The notes below the pieces were generated by a model. The model did not search any database. It worked only from the letters and a program-made list of their open reading frames with translations, and was not told the DNA's origin. Made by a program: the position numbers and the translations under genes. 64,000 nucleotides of DNA from Platanthera guangdongensis (Eukaryota; Streptophyta; Magnoliopsida; Asparagales; Orchidaceae). Positions 1 through 11,871 of this stretch are shown here, in pieces. Position 1 is the first letter of the stretch. Each line of letters begins with the position of its first letter. The stretch is from positions 21,489,538-21,553,537 of the forward strand of contig CM077152.1 in assembly GCA_039583875.1 (NCBI GenBank), given 5' to 3'.

Positions 1-1021
1 CCAACTTACTGTTCACTCAAGTTACTTAGGTTACTGTAGATGTGCCAGGGGGGGTCCTATTTATAGGCAGGGTGAGGAGTGTGGTCACCGCCCAAGAGAT
101 AGCGACACCGCCCCAGCCCGCGCGATAGCAAACCTCCGTCCGCTGAGTCCGCAAGGACTTAGCCGGATACCAAGGGAAACCGCCGGGAGCAAGACAACCA
201 TTGACGAACTCCCTCCAGTCCGCCCAAGCGATGCGGACAAGGCATCAGCCCGCAAAGCTCCAACCACTGCAGGACAGCAACCCCCTTCAATGGCAGTCCG
301 CACCAACCCGGGGCAGTCCGCAAGACTCACACCTCAATCCGCCATAAGTCCACGACCAAAGGCAGACAGCAACAGTCCGCCCGGTCACAGCGGACTTGGC
401 GGATACGGCGGACACCATGAACTTGACACAATGTGTGACCAAGTCCAAAACCATCAAGGGTCATTGCGAGCATGGCGGACACGAACTCCCGTCCGCCAAA
501 CACCCTAGCACAGACCGTCATCAGTCCGCGAGCTCCTCGCACTTGTCCAACGCAGCAGCTTCCTCCCGGACTCCAAACACCAGTCCGCCAACCGGTCTCC
601 ACAGCAAAGCACCTGCTGTGTCACCAGAACTTGACAAGGCATCAGCCAAGCTCTAAGCCCAGTCCGCAACAGCCAATACCGCGGACACATCAGTCCGCAA
701 GCTTCCCGCGGACAAGAGCCAACTCGCCTATCAGCACAAGCTTGCACCCGCGGCCACTGAGCAATGCACCAGTCCGCAAGCCTCCATCCGCTCAGGCCGC
801 TCCTTGGCAAAGCCAATCAGCAAACACCCTATCCGCAGACACCAGGCCGCATAGTCCGCGGACTCCATGCAACAACCCGCTCAGAAGACAGTCGGCTTCC
901 CACTAGACCTATCACCAGGCCGCACATCACAGTCCGCCCAGTCCGCCTAGTCCGCCAATGCTGTCCGCCACAGGCCGCCCGGCCTGTCCTGTCACCCACT
1001 TCCACTTCACAAATTTCAACA
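1..1021 (-). repeat. 3' LTR of element A (partial)
   Basis: It matches the right LTR from 5804 onward and ends in the conserved LTR terminus followed directly by the purine tract (22 onwards of the internal region, 1022-1037 on the plus strand as CTCCCCCTTGAAGTGG). A TATA box lies on the minus strand at 57-65. The LTR is packed with the hexamer GTCCGC or its complement (24 copies counted in 1021 bp). About 625 bp of the U5-distal part lies outside the window. Confidence 0.93.
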
Positions 1022-4000
1022 CTCCCCCTTGAAGTGGAAAGTGGTGACCAAGCCCAGCAAGCTGCGCAAGCGTTCAAAAGGCCCCTTCGACAGTGGCTTC
1101 GTGAAGATGTCAGCAAGATTATCTTCACTCCGAACATGCCCGACCAGCAGAGACCCCTCCAACACCTTCTCCCTGATGAAGTGGTGATCAATCTCTATAT
1201 GCTTGGTCCTGCCGTGACACACTGAATTGTTAACCAGTTTGAGAGCACTCTCATTGTCACCCCGGAGTAAAGTAGGCCCTTGCACTTCTTCATGAACATC
1301 CTCTATAAGCCTCCTCAACCAAACGGCTTCCCGAGCAGCCAAGGCCGAAGCCTCATACTCCGCCTCCGTGGTTGAGACCGACACCGAGTCCTGCTTCTTG
1401 CTACACCACGAGATGCTAGCTGAACCGCAAGTGAACACATAACCTGAAGTAGACCTTCGATCATCCGAATCACCGCCATAGTCAGCATCCGTGTACCCGA
1501 GCAACGCAAACTTCGCGTCCCTTCTATAGAGGAGTCCCATATCAGAAGAAACCTTGACATACTTCAGAATTCCCTTTGCCGCCACTAGATGAGATTGCCT
1601 TGGTTCAGCCATATACCGACTTACTCGGCCAACAGCATAAGCTATATCCGGCCTTGTAATCGTCAGATAAATCAAGCTCCCAACAAGAGCCCTGAACACC
1701 AAGGGATCATGAAGAACCCTTCCCTCATCTCGTCGAAGCTTAAGCCCAGATTCCAGTGGAGTAGAGCACTTCTTCCCTTCGTCCATGCTGAACCGCTTCA
1801 CAATACGATCAGCATATCCTTTCTGGCTAATGAGAACCCCGCACTCCTTCCTCTCCACTTCAAGACCGAGAAAGTGATGTAACTCTCCCAAGTCTTTCAT
1901 CTCGAAGCGTATAGCAAGCTCTGCTCTGAGCCTTGCTACTTCCTCCTCCGAATTTCCTGTGATGATCATGTCATCCACATGCAGTAGGACCAAGACCCGT
2001 AGCTCTCCCTTCTTCTTGACGAACAAGCTTGAATCCGAGTTAGAAGCAAGGTATCCACAGAATTGCAAGTACTCTGCAATCTTCCCATACCAAGCTCTAG
2101 GAGCTTGCTTCAACCCATAGAGAGCCTTCCTGAGTTTGCAGACATAGTCCAGATGCTTCTCAAAGACAAAACCAAGCGGCTGATCCATAAAGATGTCCTT
2201 GTCAATCTCTCCGTAAAGAAATGCATTCTTCACATCGAGTTGCCACAACCTGCATCCCTTGCTAGCAGCCAAGGCGATCACCACTCTTACAGAAGTCATC
2301 TTTGCAACTGGACTGAATGTCTCCTCATAGTCTTCTCCATACTGCTGTGAGAATCCTCTAGCGACCAAGCGAGCCTTGAACCGATCAATGCTCCCATCAG
2401 CCTTCTTCTTCAACTTATACACCCACTTGCAAGTAACCGGAGTAATGCCATCAACCTTGGGCACAAGGTCCCAGGTTTCATTCTTCTTCAGAGCATCAAT
2501 CTCTTCCTTCATGGCACCTTCTCACTCCTTCACTCCAGTGGCCTCGTTGAGGTTTGCAGGTTCTCGCTCATCCAGAGGACCTGCAAAGAAGCAGGAGACA
2601 AAGCTTACTTCATTCCCATCACAGTACCGAGCCGGTGGCTTAACCACCCTCTTTGATCTCCGAAGACACGGCTCCTTGCTCACGGCTTCCGTTGCTTCTT
2701 CAGGCTCCACTCCCACCTGGGGCAAGCATTGAGCAGTGCTCCCCCTGCTTCCTGAGCAAGAAGGCTCAGCCTCGGAGTTCGAAGCAACAGGAGCTGCTGG
2801 TGAAACAACAAGCTCCTCTTCCAAGCCTTCAGCAGCCTCCACCGGTGCTTCATCAACCTTGCTACTTCCGGTTAGCTCCACCGAGCCACCTCCATATGGC
2901 GTCAGCTCGTCAAAGACAACGTCTCTTGACACCACGAACTTCTTTGTCACAGGGTCCATGCATTTCCATCCCTTCTTCCGCTCATCATAGCCAACAAAGA
3001 CAAGTTTCCTTGCCTTCGCATCCAGCTTTGTCCGTGAAGCATCCGGGACATGCACGTAGCAAGTTGAACCGAACACCCTAAGGTGTCCCACACTCGGCTT
3101 CTCCTTCAGCAACAGCTCAATAGGAGTTCTCATGTTGATAGGGCTGAGTGGCATCCGGTTGATAACATAAGCAGCACAAGACATTCCCTCCGCCCAAAAG
3201 GACCTTGGGATATCTTTCGCATGAAGCCAGAATTTGCAGGTTTCCGTCAGATGACGGATCTTCCGCTCCGCTACCCCATTTTGTTGTGGAGTGTGAGCAC
3301 AAGTAAGCTCTCGTTGGATCTTGTGCTTCCTGCAGAAGTTAGAAAACTCGGAGGAAACAAATTCACCCCCGTTATCAGTTCTAAGCTTCTTAACCCGCAA
3401 GCCAAGCCGGCCTTCTACCAACTCCTTGAACTCCACGAACAAACGGAAGGCTTCCGACTTCTCCTTTAAGAAGTATACCCAAGTATACCTTGAGTAGTCA
3501 TCAACCAAGACAAGCATGTATCTGCTTCCACCAAGGCTGGCAATAACCGTCGGTCCCATCAGGTCGCCATGAATACACTCCAATGGTTTCTTGCTCCTTG
3601 TTTGTGAATTATCAAACGGAAGGCGATGTGCCTTACCGTATTGACAGCCCGCACAAACATGCCCATCACCAAAGGAGGACAACTTCAGCAACTCCCTCAC
3701 CAGACTTCTACTAGCCATCGCCTTCAGCTTGTCCATGCCAACATGCCCCAGCCTCTCATGCCAGATAGCAGCACTATCATTGGCCCTCATCTTATCAACA
3801 TAAGCATTGGTGGAAAGAACAAATAAGTTCTTCACCCTCCTCCCAACATGAGCAACATCAGCCTTTACCGCTGATACGTTGCGAAGGAATCTCACGTCTG
3901 TTGGCCCAAACAGAACGTGATACCCAGCGTCCACCGCATTGGTCACCGAGAAGAGGTTTTTCTTCATGCCCGGCACGTGATACACACTCCTTAACGTGAG

Positions 4001-4213
4001 TGGCCCCTGATCACTACCCAAAGACACGACCCCCTCCTTCTCTACTGCATAAACAGTATTATCAGCAGTGATAATAGCTTCATTACCTGAGTACGCCTGC
4101 ATGGAGGTGAACTTTAATTTGTCTCCGGTGAGGTGATGACCACACCCGGAGTCCACGATCCACTCGCTGTTGAAGTCTTCAGCAGACAAGGCCCGGACAC
4201 AAGTGCACGTCAT
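1022..4213 (-). pseudogene. Element A pol: protease, integrase, reverse transcriptase, RNase H
   Basis: Read on the minus strand, 4213-2522 begins with the retropepsin motif WIVDSGCGHH. The integrase follows: the zinc-binding HERLGHVGMDKL...CAGCQYGK segment, then the catalytic triad in HGDLMGP, LRTDNGGEF and QQNGVAERK. After a single in-frame TGA (2522-2524) the frame stays open to 1016. It contains the reverse transcriptase with VLLHVDDMIITG, the RNase H region with STTEAEYEA, and the terminal ADIFTKPLSKGPFERL. The TGA replaces a conserved Trp just before the RT and is the only break in about 1,060 codons. It functions in reverse transcription and integration of the element. Closely related pol genes lie in C, D and E. 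Confidence 0.92.
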
Positions 4214-4225
4214 AAAAGCTCCGCC

Positions 4226-5018
4226 TCATCCTGCTTCTTCACTTCTCGAGCAAGCTTCCTCCTTTCCCGCAGCATGCCCAGGCTGCAGTTTGACCTTGCA
4301 GTCCCGCTTGAAGTGCCCTCGCTGATGACACCGGTAGCACTTCAGATTCTTCTTCCAGTCCTTAGGAGCATTGCTCCTCTCCGGTGGATATGACGTTGAA
4401 GTCTCCTTCTCAACAGCGGCCTGCACCTTCTTCTGCTTCTTCCCTTCCCATCCTTTCTTCTTGCCTGAGAAGAGAGCTTCGCTGCCTTCCTGATTCAGAT
4501 TCACTCCAGCCATCTACCTTGCTAAGCTCTCCTACGAGGCAAGCAGATTCTCCAGCTCCAGCAACGACGACTGAGTAGCCCACCCTTGAACAGATGTTAC
4601 AAAGGCCACATACTCCTTCCGCAAGCCGCGGATAATGTGCATTTTCATCTTTGCCTCAGAGATAGGCTCATCAGGATCCAGTGTCGACAGCTCAGCGCAC
4701 AAGCTTTTCATCTTTAAGAAGTACTTGGAGATGGAAAGGTCTACCTGAGTTGCCCTGGCCAACTCATTCTCCAAGAACTGAAGCCGCGCCACATTCTTCC
4801 TATTGAACAACTCATCAATGGTTGTCCAAATATCAGCCAAGAAGTATAACCTGCTCAGCAGTACCGAACGCAGTAGTGACTTCCTGTCTGTCGTCACCAC
4901 CGACGACTTCCCACAACTCCTCGCCAAGAAGATAACTCTTCATGCACGACTTCCACTTCTTGAAGTTAGTCGGCGTTAAGAGTTCAATGCCCAGACCTCT
5001 TGCAAAACTCCCTTCCAT
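4226..5018 (-). pseudogene. Element A gag (UBN2-type) with CCHC zinc knuckle, broken
   Basis: The start is taken at 5018 because the homologous gag of element D starts with the equivalent Met (MDSEFARGLGIELL). The N-terminal part is followed by a deletion of roughly 35 codons relative to D and a frame change near 4870. After that come the UBN2-like capsid region (NKKNVARLQFLENELARAT type), two CAG-to-TAG changes near 4532 and 4513, and the zinc knuckle CYRCHQRGHFKRDC. A TGA at 4226-4228 takes the place of a Trp present in D. All nonsense changes are C-to-T or G-to-A transitions. Gag would form the capsid of the virus-like particle. Confidence 0.85.
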
Positions 5019-5160
5019 TGCAACACCTGTTGGCAACCTTCAGAAGCTCCGAGCAACAACACAGGTTGATCACCACTCAATCACTGAGTAACAACACTGG
5101 CTGACTTCCGCTCACGCAACTGAACCTCAGAAACCTCAGAAACCTCAGAAACCTCAGAAA

Positions 5161-5176
5161 CCTGGCTCTGATACCA
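5161..5176 (-). other. Primer binding site of element A (initiator Met tRNA)
   Basis: Immediately inside the 5' LTR, the minus strand reads TGGTATCAGAGCCAGG, complementary to the 3' end of plant initiator tRNA-Met. This fixes the element's orientation and the LTR boundary at 5177. Confidence 0.9.
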
Positions 5177-6822
5177 TGTTAAATTTTCTCAACGTGGTCA
5201 GCAAGGTAGCCCAAACGCCAAATTAATATCTTCGGAACTACCCAGTTCGCACGTTGAACCAGCGGAACCCAAGGAAGAGAGGTAAATTCCAACAAACAAT
5301 GGAGGCACAAGCAGGTCAATTAACATTCACTTCTTTACAATCCGAGGCATACATAGCGAGACATGATTTCGCTAGTATAACAGCTGCAAACAGAAAGCAC
5401 CAAAAAACAAGCCGGGCGGACAGCACCGGAGTCCGCCGAGACCGCTGAGCTCGCCCAAGCTATGCTGCAATCCGCCGAATAGACACGGAGTCCGCCGAAG
5501 CCGCGAGGCCGTGCGGACACACCGTTATTCGCCTCCTGCTGAACCTGAACTGAGGAACACCCCCTACCCGCCTGAAACCGGCGGACATGTTATTGAAGCT
5601 GGCAAAGTTGAAACAGAACTGACAAGCCGCAGAGCGACCTCCTGCTGAGTCCGCAGAGACCGCACACTTCCAAGCACTTGACCGAAGTCACAGCCAAACT
5701 CCTGGCTCCTTGAAGCTATCCGCGCGACCTGCACACAGCAAACCGTCAGCCTGAAACAATCCGCGCGGACTGACAAACACAGACCGCAGCACTTCGCTCA
5801 ACTCAACTTACTGTTCACTCAAGTTACTTAGGTTACTGTAGATGTGCCAGGGGGGTCCTATTTATAGGCAGGGTGAGGAGTGTGGTCACCGCCCAAGAGA
5901 TAGCAACACCGCCCCAGCCCGCGCGATAGCAAACCTCCGTCCGCTGAGTCCGCAAGGACTTAGCCGGATACCAAGGGAAACCGCCAGGAGCAAGGCAACC
6001 ATTGACGAACTCCCTCCAGTCCGCCCAAGCGATGCGGACAAGGCATCAGCCCGCAAAGCTCCAACCACTGCAGGACAGCAACCCCCTTCAAAGGCAGTAC
6101 GCACCAACCCGGGGCAGTCCGCAAGACTTACACCTCAATCCGCCATAAGTCCACGACCAAAGGCAGACAGCAACAGTGCGCTTGGTCACAGCGGACTGGG
6201 CGGATACGGCGGACACCATGAACTTGACACAAAGTGTGACCAAGTCCAAAACCATCAAGGGCCATTGCGAGCATGGCGGACACGAACTCCCGTCCGCCAA
6301 ACACCCTAGCATAGACTGCCATCAGTCCGCGAGCTCCTCGCACTTGTCCAACGCAGCAGCTTCCTCCCGGACTCCAAACACCAGTCCGCCAACCGGTCTC
6401 CACAGCAAAGCACCTGCTGTGTCACCAGAACTTGACAAGGCATCAGCCAAGCTCTAAGCCCAGTCTGCAACAGCCAATACCGCGGACACATCAGTCCGCA
6501 AGCTTCCCGCGGACAAGAGCCAACCCGCCTATCAGCACAAGCTTGCACCCGCGGCCACTGAGCAATGCACCAGTCCACAAGCCTCCATCCGCTCAGGCCG
6601 CTCCTTGGCAAAGCCAATCAGCAAACACCCTATCCGCAGACACCAGGCCGCATAGTCCGCGGACTCCATGCAACAACCCGCTCAGAAGACAGCCGACTTC
6701 CCACTAGACCTATCACCAGGCCGCACATCACAGTCCGCCCAGTCCGCCTAGTCCGCCAATGCTGTCCGCCACAGGCCGCCCGGCCTGTCCTGTCACCCAC
6801 TTCCACTTCACAAATTTCAACA
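5177..6822 (-). repeat. 5' LTR of element A (1,646 bp)
   Basis: The LTR is complete, bounded on the plus strand by TGTTAAATTTT at the left and AAATTTCAACA at the right. A minus-strand TATA box (TATAAATAG) lies at 5858-5866. The sequence is rich in GTCCGC/GCGGAC. Downstream on the plus strand (6823 onward) is a different, older LTR, showing nesting. Confidence 0.93.
5858..5866 (-). promoter_or_regulatory. TATA box in the 5' LTR of element A
   Basis: TATAAATAG on the minus strand, conserved at 57-65 in the other LTR and in the LTRs of related elements. It is the likely core promoter for the element's genomic RNA. Confidence 0.7.
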
Positions 6823-8118
6823 CGCAGGAACGCTCAATCAACCAAGCCAAATAAATCAGTAGAAGATAAAAGAATCAAAGCTGAAATTGTATTAACAATC
6901 TTCTTTACAATGCGAAACATACATTGCAAGACATGATTTTGCAATGCACCCGATGGAGATCACAAAAAATAGACAAGTACAAGACTGGTGGACAAAGCAC
7001 TGTAACCACCTAGCCGCATATCCTCCCTGCTAACTGTCAAGGCTGCGTGAACAATTGCTTATTGACTGTTGAGGAAAACAACCCTGTCTGCACTTCTTGG
7101 TCGCCTGACCGTGAGGTCGCCTAACTGCAGAAATGGTCGTGAATAGATTGAACTGGAACTGAGCTACCCACTGTCCACAACTCCTGGTCACCTAATCGCC
7201 AAAGTCGCCTAACCGCTGAGTAGTGCGAACATCTTATTCGAACTTCTAGTCAGCCCGCCAAATGCGTACTGATTTATCCAAGCTGAGAAAACTTCCAAGG
7301 AAGAAGACCGCATAGTTGCCAAACCCGCAATCTACTGTTAATCGCTGTCGATTGCTACCAGCTATCCGCACTACCTCCTCTGACTTAGTCAGAACCAGTT
7401 TCCTGGCTGTCAAGTGCTAGTCGCACAATCTGTAAACACATCAATAAATCAGTCTCTTCTTCTTGTTGTGCGATTATAAAAACTTAACCGTCGATTTTAA
7501 CTCAAGCTACAGTTCTTACAGTTCCTGTTTTATTAATGACGAGGCTATCACCCATATTTATAGGTTGGGAAGCGGATACCGTCAACGCCCAGGGAGATAG
7601 AGTAACCGTCAATGACGTGGCAGTTAGCAGCATCAGTCCGCCCAACATGCAGACTGCCAACACCAGACCGTGAGCGGTTAATACCACAAGTCCGCACAAC
7701 TTTGCGGACTTCAACCTTAGTCCGTGTGGACTTAAGTAGCCAAGCAGACATGCACGCGCCCTGAAACCTAACCACGCTAGCGGCGGTCTGCCGGTCTCCA
7801 CGGTCTCCCAATCCCGACCGCACAATCTGCGGCTAGCTAAAACTAACTGCGCGGTTACACTACATGAAGCTTGATGAGACCGACCGCGAGAAGAAGAATG
7901 ACCAAGGAACTAGCCAGTTCGCCAGAATCTAGCCGCACTACCCGCGCGGCCTCCGCAGTCTGTGCGATCTGCACACCTCAGACCGTCCACTTGCACTTCA
8001 ACATTTTCAGCACTCCCCCTTGAAGTTGAAAATGGATGTTAGCCCAAACAGTCCCCGTAACCGCTCAAACGGTGCCTTTGACAGCGGCTTTGTGAAGATG
8101 TTTGCGACATTGTCTTGG
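6823..8118 (-). mobile_element. Remnant of an older Copia element (A2): LTR plus end of pol
   Basis: 6823-8012 resembles the LTRs of the A family, with a TATA box (on the plus strand CATATTTATAG around 7551-7562) and an ending of ...TTTTCAGCA. It is followed by a purine tract (CTCCCCCTTGAAGTTG on the plus strand). Then 8029-8118 encodes, on the minus strand, the last codons of pol (IFTKPLSK-like, ending NFKGEC). Everything further upstream in pol is lost at about 8118. Element A is inserted into this LTR; the other side of the insertion is outside the window. Confidence 0.8.
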
Positions 8119-8218
8119 CTTTGCATATATTCATTTTTATTATATCACGGGAATATGCATTCAGTTTCATTTTCTCGCCAAGTGAAAAATAATATCAGAG
8201 ATCATTCTTCGATAGTGC
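8119..8218. other. Short non-coding stretch between two elements
   Basis: It is AT-rich with no coding signal. The last five bases, AGTGC (8214-8218), reappear at 13417-13421 and are the candidate target duplication of element B. Confidence 0.5.
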
Positions 8219-8482
8219 TGTTAGGAAATACGAGATCCAGAGAACACGCAAGAAATCACAGGAAAATTATCAAGCAAACCACACCATGATTTAACGTGAA
8301 AAAACGCCAAGATCGGGGAAAAAACACAACGACACGCGCCCAGAAAATCCACTATGAAAAGGATCAAGAATACACCGCTCTTGTTCCGCCGCTCCTCTTC
8401 TTCAATTTTTCGCATACACACAACTCTAGGCCGAAACATGCCTTTTATACATGTAGCAAAAAAGGACGAGGAAAACGTGGCG
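8219..8482 (-). repeat. 3' LTR of element B
   Basis: Matches 13149-13416 along its whole length with scattered substitutions. The match ends at CGTGGCG(A), after which integrase-coding sequence begins. Confidence 0.82.
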
Positions 8483-9197
8483 AAAACCAGGTTTTGAAAA
8501 TAGAGAAAACATCAAATTTTTGTTTTAAGAAATATACCCAAACCTTCCTCGTGAAGTCGTCGATGAAGGTAACGAAATAAGAAGAGCCACCAAGAGAGTT
8601 AACAACAGCAGGCCCCCACACATCAGTGCGAACTTACTACAGTATTTGAGTTTTTAACTCTCTTCCAGCCTTTGAACAGCTCACTCTTCTTTGTTTGCCG
8701 AAAACACAATTTTCACAGAAGTCCAAATCAACGGACTTCAAACCAGCAAGTTTGCCATTTGAGACGAGGGACTTCATTCCCTTCTCACTCATATGTCTGA
8801 GTCTGTTGTGCCATAGTTTTGCATCATCATCCGTCTTTGCTATAGAAATAGAATCAGATTCCTTGTTGATAACGTATAGGGTACCTTCCAGGATTCCTCG
8901 AGCAACGACCATTGAACCCTTAGTGGCCTTCCAGGTCTTATCACCAAAAGATGCAAAAGTACCATGTTTTGCAAGTTGACTGATCGAGATAAGATTTCTC
9001 CTCAAACATGGTACGTACCTCACATCCGTAAGACTACATACGGTTCCATTCGATAGACGAATATCCACATCTCCCTTGTCAGTGATATCACATGCTTGAT
9101 TGTTTCCCAAGTAAACCTTTCCCAGATTTCCTTCAGTGAAGTTTTTGAAACTACTTCTATTTGGGCATGCATGAAAAGATGCGTTTGAATCAACCAC
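8483..9197 (-). pseudogene. Element B protease, pre-integrase and integrase fragment
   Basis: On the minus strand the protease segment reads MVDSNASFHACPN. In Ty1/copia the active site is D-S/T-G, so the Gly is replaced by Asn. The GAG-pre-integrase region follows (KLWHNRLRHMSEKGM, CENCVFGKQRRVS) and then the start of the integrase core (about 8640-8490, including [13 protein letters not shown] sequence). The frame is broken near 8637. This is a remnant of a Tork/Tnt1-like pol; the lineage is not assigned with confidence. Confidence 0.8.
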
Positions 9198-9247
9198 TCA
9201 GCACTCTGTGTTGTCTAAAGATAGGATTAGGGCGTCCTCTAGATCAT

Positions 9248-9885
9248 CTACAACAATGTTCGCAACAGCAGTCTTCTCAGATGACCCATCTTCACACAGT
9301 TCCAGCATTCAAACATCCCTTTCTGTGGCTTAGATTTTCCCCGCCCAGACTTGGAACGCCCTCTACCAGAGTTCATATCGAAGTTTCTTCCTCTACTCTC
9401 ACAATTGATGGCTGAGTTGGAAGTTCCTGGATTTGCCTTTTTACGGACTTCTTCATTCAGCACCAAGCCAACGATATCATCGAATTTTAGTTTTGAGTTT
9501 CTAAGGAGTTACTAACAGCAGTTACTAGACCATCCCAACTATCCGGTAACGAAGAAAGCAGTAACAAAGCTCTAACCTCGTCATCAAACTTGATCTCAAC
9601 AGAACATAACAGATTTGTTACGGTGTTTAACTATTCAGATGCCTGGTCATTGACACGTCATTCGACATCTTCACGTTGAATAACCTTTTCATTAAGAAAA
9701 CCTTGTTTGAGGCTGATAACTTCTTATACATTCTTGTCAAGACGGCCATGAGATCTTTGGTGGTCTTCTCGTTAATAATATTGAACGCAACAGAAGAAGA
9801 AAGCGAAAGTCGGATCGTACCTAGGGTCATTCTATCAAGAACATCTCATTCATCATCCTTCATCGCTTCAATTTTCTTGGTATAA
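9248..9885 (-). pseudogene. Element B gag, C-terminal part with zinc knuckle
   Basis: Minus-strand frames at 9830-9627 and 9466-9248 give a UBN2-type capsid segment (LYKKLSASNKVFLMKRLFN) and a zinc knuckle with CWNCVKMGHLRR, lacking the normal final Cys. The gag N-terminus lies on the far side of the LINE at 13034-13140. Confidence 0.78.
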
Positions 9886-11871
9886 CAAATCCTCGATCTG
9901 AATGCAGCGTCTTGGCAAAAGCTAGGTTGTTTCCCTTAAGGAACGTGTCACATAGTCTGAATGTGGCGTCTTGGCAAGAACCGCTGCATCTCCAGGACTT
10001 TGGTGTAGTGTTAGATTTGCAAGAGTTCTCGTCGTATGGTCTGAATGCAGTGTCTTGGCAATGACCACTGCACATCTAAGAGGACTTGGGTGTAGTGTTA
10101 AATAGGCAAAAATCCTCACATATTAGACGTCCTAGGGAAGTATGTCGTAGAAATTGTGATCGACTTAGATTTGGAAGTTGAAATATAGGTACGCTAACGG
10201 GAAAAGTGATGAAAGTTGTGGATACAATGATTAGGAGAAGGATAAAAATTTATGCCTATAAGAGACTAGATGAGTGAGTGAGAAAACTAAATTTTTAGAT
10301 AATTCATGTTTTAAATTATGACACACAAGAAAAAATAAAACAAACAGTGGAGTAGGTATTATTGTGGATACTACTTGGAAAGATGAAGTTGTTGGGATAA
10401 GTAGAAAAGGTCATAGAATCTTAGTTTTTAAATTGGTCATATGAAAGAAAACTATTAATGTGATCAGTACTTATGCGCCACAAGTAGGATTAAGTGAAGC
10501 TATTAAACTGCAATTTTGGGAAAACTTAGACGATTTAGTAAGAGAAATCCCACAAAGAGAGAATATTTTCATAGGATGAGACTTAAATGAACATATAAGG
10601 AAGGAAAATATAGACTACACAACCGTTCATGGATGATATGAATATGGAGAAAGGAATGAAAAAAGACGAACCATTTTAGACTTTGTCGTAGCACATGAGC
10701 TAATTATATCAAATACGTTTTTCATAAATAGGGAAGAACATTTAATTACATTTAAAAGCGGATCAAATAAATCACAAATTGATTATTTTATGACTTGCAA
10801 AATGGATAAAATGATTTGTAAGGATTGCAAAGTCATAACAGGAGAAAGTTTGACAACACAACATAGGTTAGTTGTGTTAGATGTACAAATTAAATATAAT
10901 AAATTTAAGACAAAAACAAAAATATTGCAAAAAATTTGGTGATGGAACTTGAAGATGGAGAAGCAGGTTATTTTCAAGAAGGCAGTTATGAAACAACAAG
11001 TTGATGATCCTTATGTTAATTTTAATGTCTCATGGGAAGTTATGTATTCACATTTAAGGATAAGTGGAAAGAACGTACTTGGAGTATTAAAAGGTCGTGC
11101 GCCCCCAAATAAAAAAATCTTGGTGGTGGAAAGAGGAAGTGCAAGATAAAGTGAGGGTAAAAAGGGTTAGCTATAAATCACTCTACGCTTGTAGGAATGA
11201 TGAAAACTTAGTCAGGTATAAAGTCGCCAAAAAAAGCTAAACAGATAGTAAGTAAAACAAGAAGTCAAGCTTATGAAGAATTTTATAAGCGACTAGATAG
11301 CAAAAATGGAGAGCGTGATATATATAAAATTGCTCGAGCTAGAGAAAGAAAGACAAGAGATTTAAGTCAAGTAAAATACATAAAGGATGATGGCAGATAC
11401 AGTTTTGACGGTAGATGTGGATATTAAAGAGTGATGAAAAAGATATTTTTATCAACTCTATAATGAAACAAATGACAATGAATTGAACTTGGAAGAGTTA
11501 AGTAAATCAGAGAAAATATAAGAACATAACGTTTTATCGTAAAATTCAAGTATCAGAGGTAAAAGATACTCTAAATAAGATGAAAATGAAAGGTAGTTAG
11601 TCCTATACCCATCGAAGTATGAAAATGTCTAGGAAATGAAGGAATTTTGTGACTTACATATTTTTTCAATATGATACTGAAGTCAAAAAGGATGTCAGAC
11701 CAATGAAGAAAAAGTATCTTAGTACCTTTGTATAAAAATAAAGGGGATATACAAAATTGTGTTAATTACAGAGGAATTAAATTGATGAGTCATATCATGA
11801 AACTATGAGAACGAGTAATAGAAAGAAGATTAAGACGAAAGACTAATATCTCAGAGAATCAATTTGGATTC

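Larger units (their letters stand above)
1..6822 (-). mobile_element. Ty1/copia LTR retrotransposon A, left end outside the window
   Basis: The order on the minus strand is 5' LTR (5177-6822), primer site, gag, protease, integrase, reverse transcriptase, RNase H, polypurine tract and 3' LTR (1-1021, cut by the window edge). That order is Ty1/copia. The LTR inner ends are TG at 5177 and CA at 1021. Comparing 2-1021 with 5804-6822 by eye I count about 20 substitutions and one indel, roughly 98% identity, so the insertion is fairly recent. The element sits inside an older LTR of a related element (6823-8012). Its coding frames are broken by a few nonsense changes and one deletion in gag, so this copy is probably not autonomous. 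Confidence 0.93.

Noticed and set aside
2522..2524. Programmed stop-codon readthrough in Copia pol
   Set aside because: No known readthrough context follows the TGA, and other Trp codons of the family also become TGA; shared decay is simpler. Kept only as a remote option in the findings.
7500..7825. Minus-strand frames of about 100 codons in the LTR of remnant A2
   Set aside because: They lie within LTR sequence, differ between LTR copies and show no domain.
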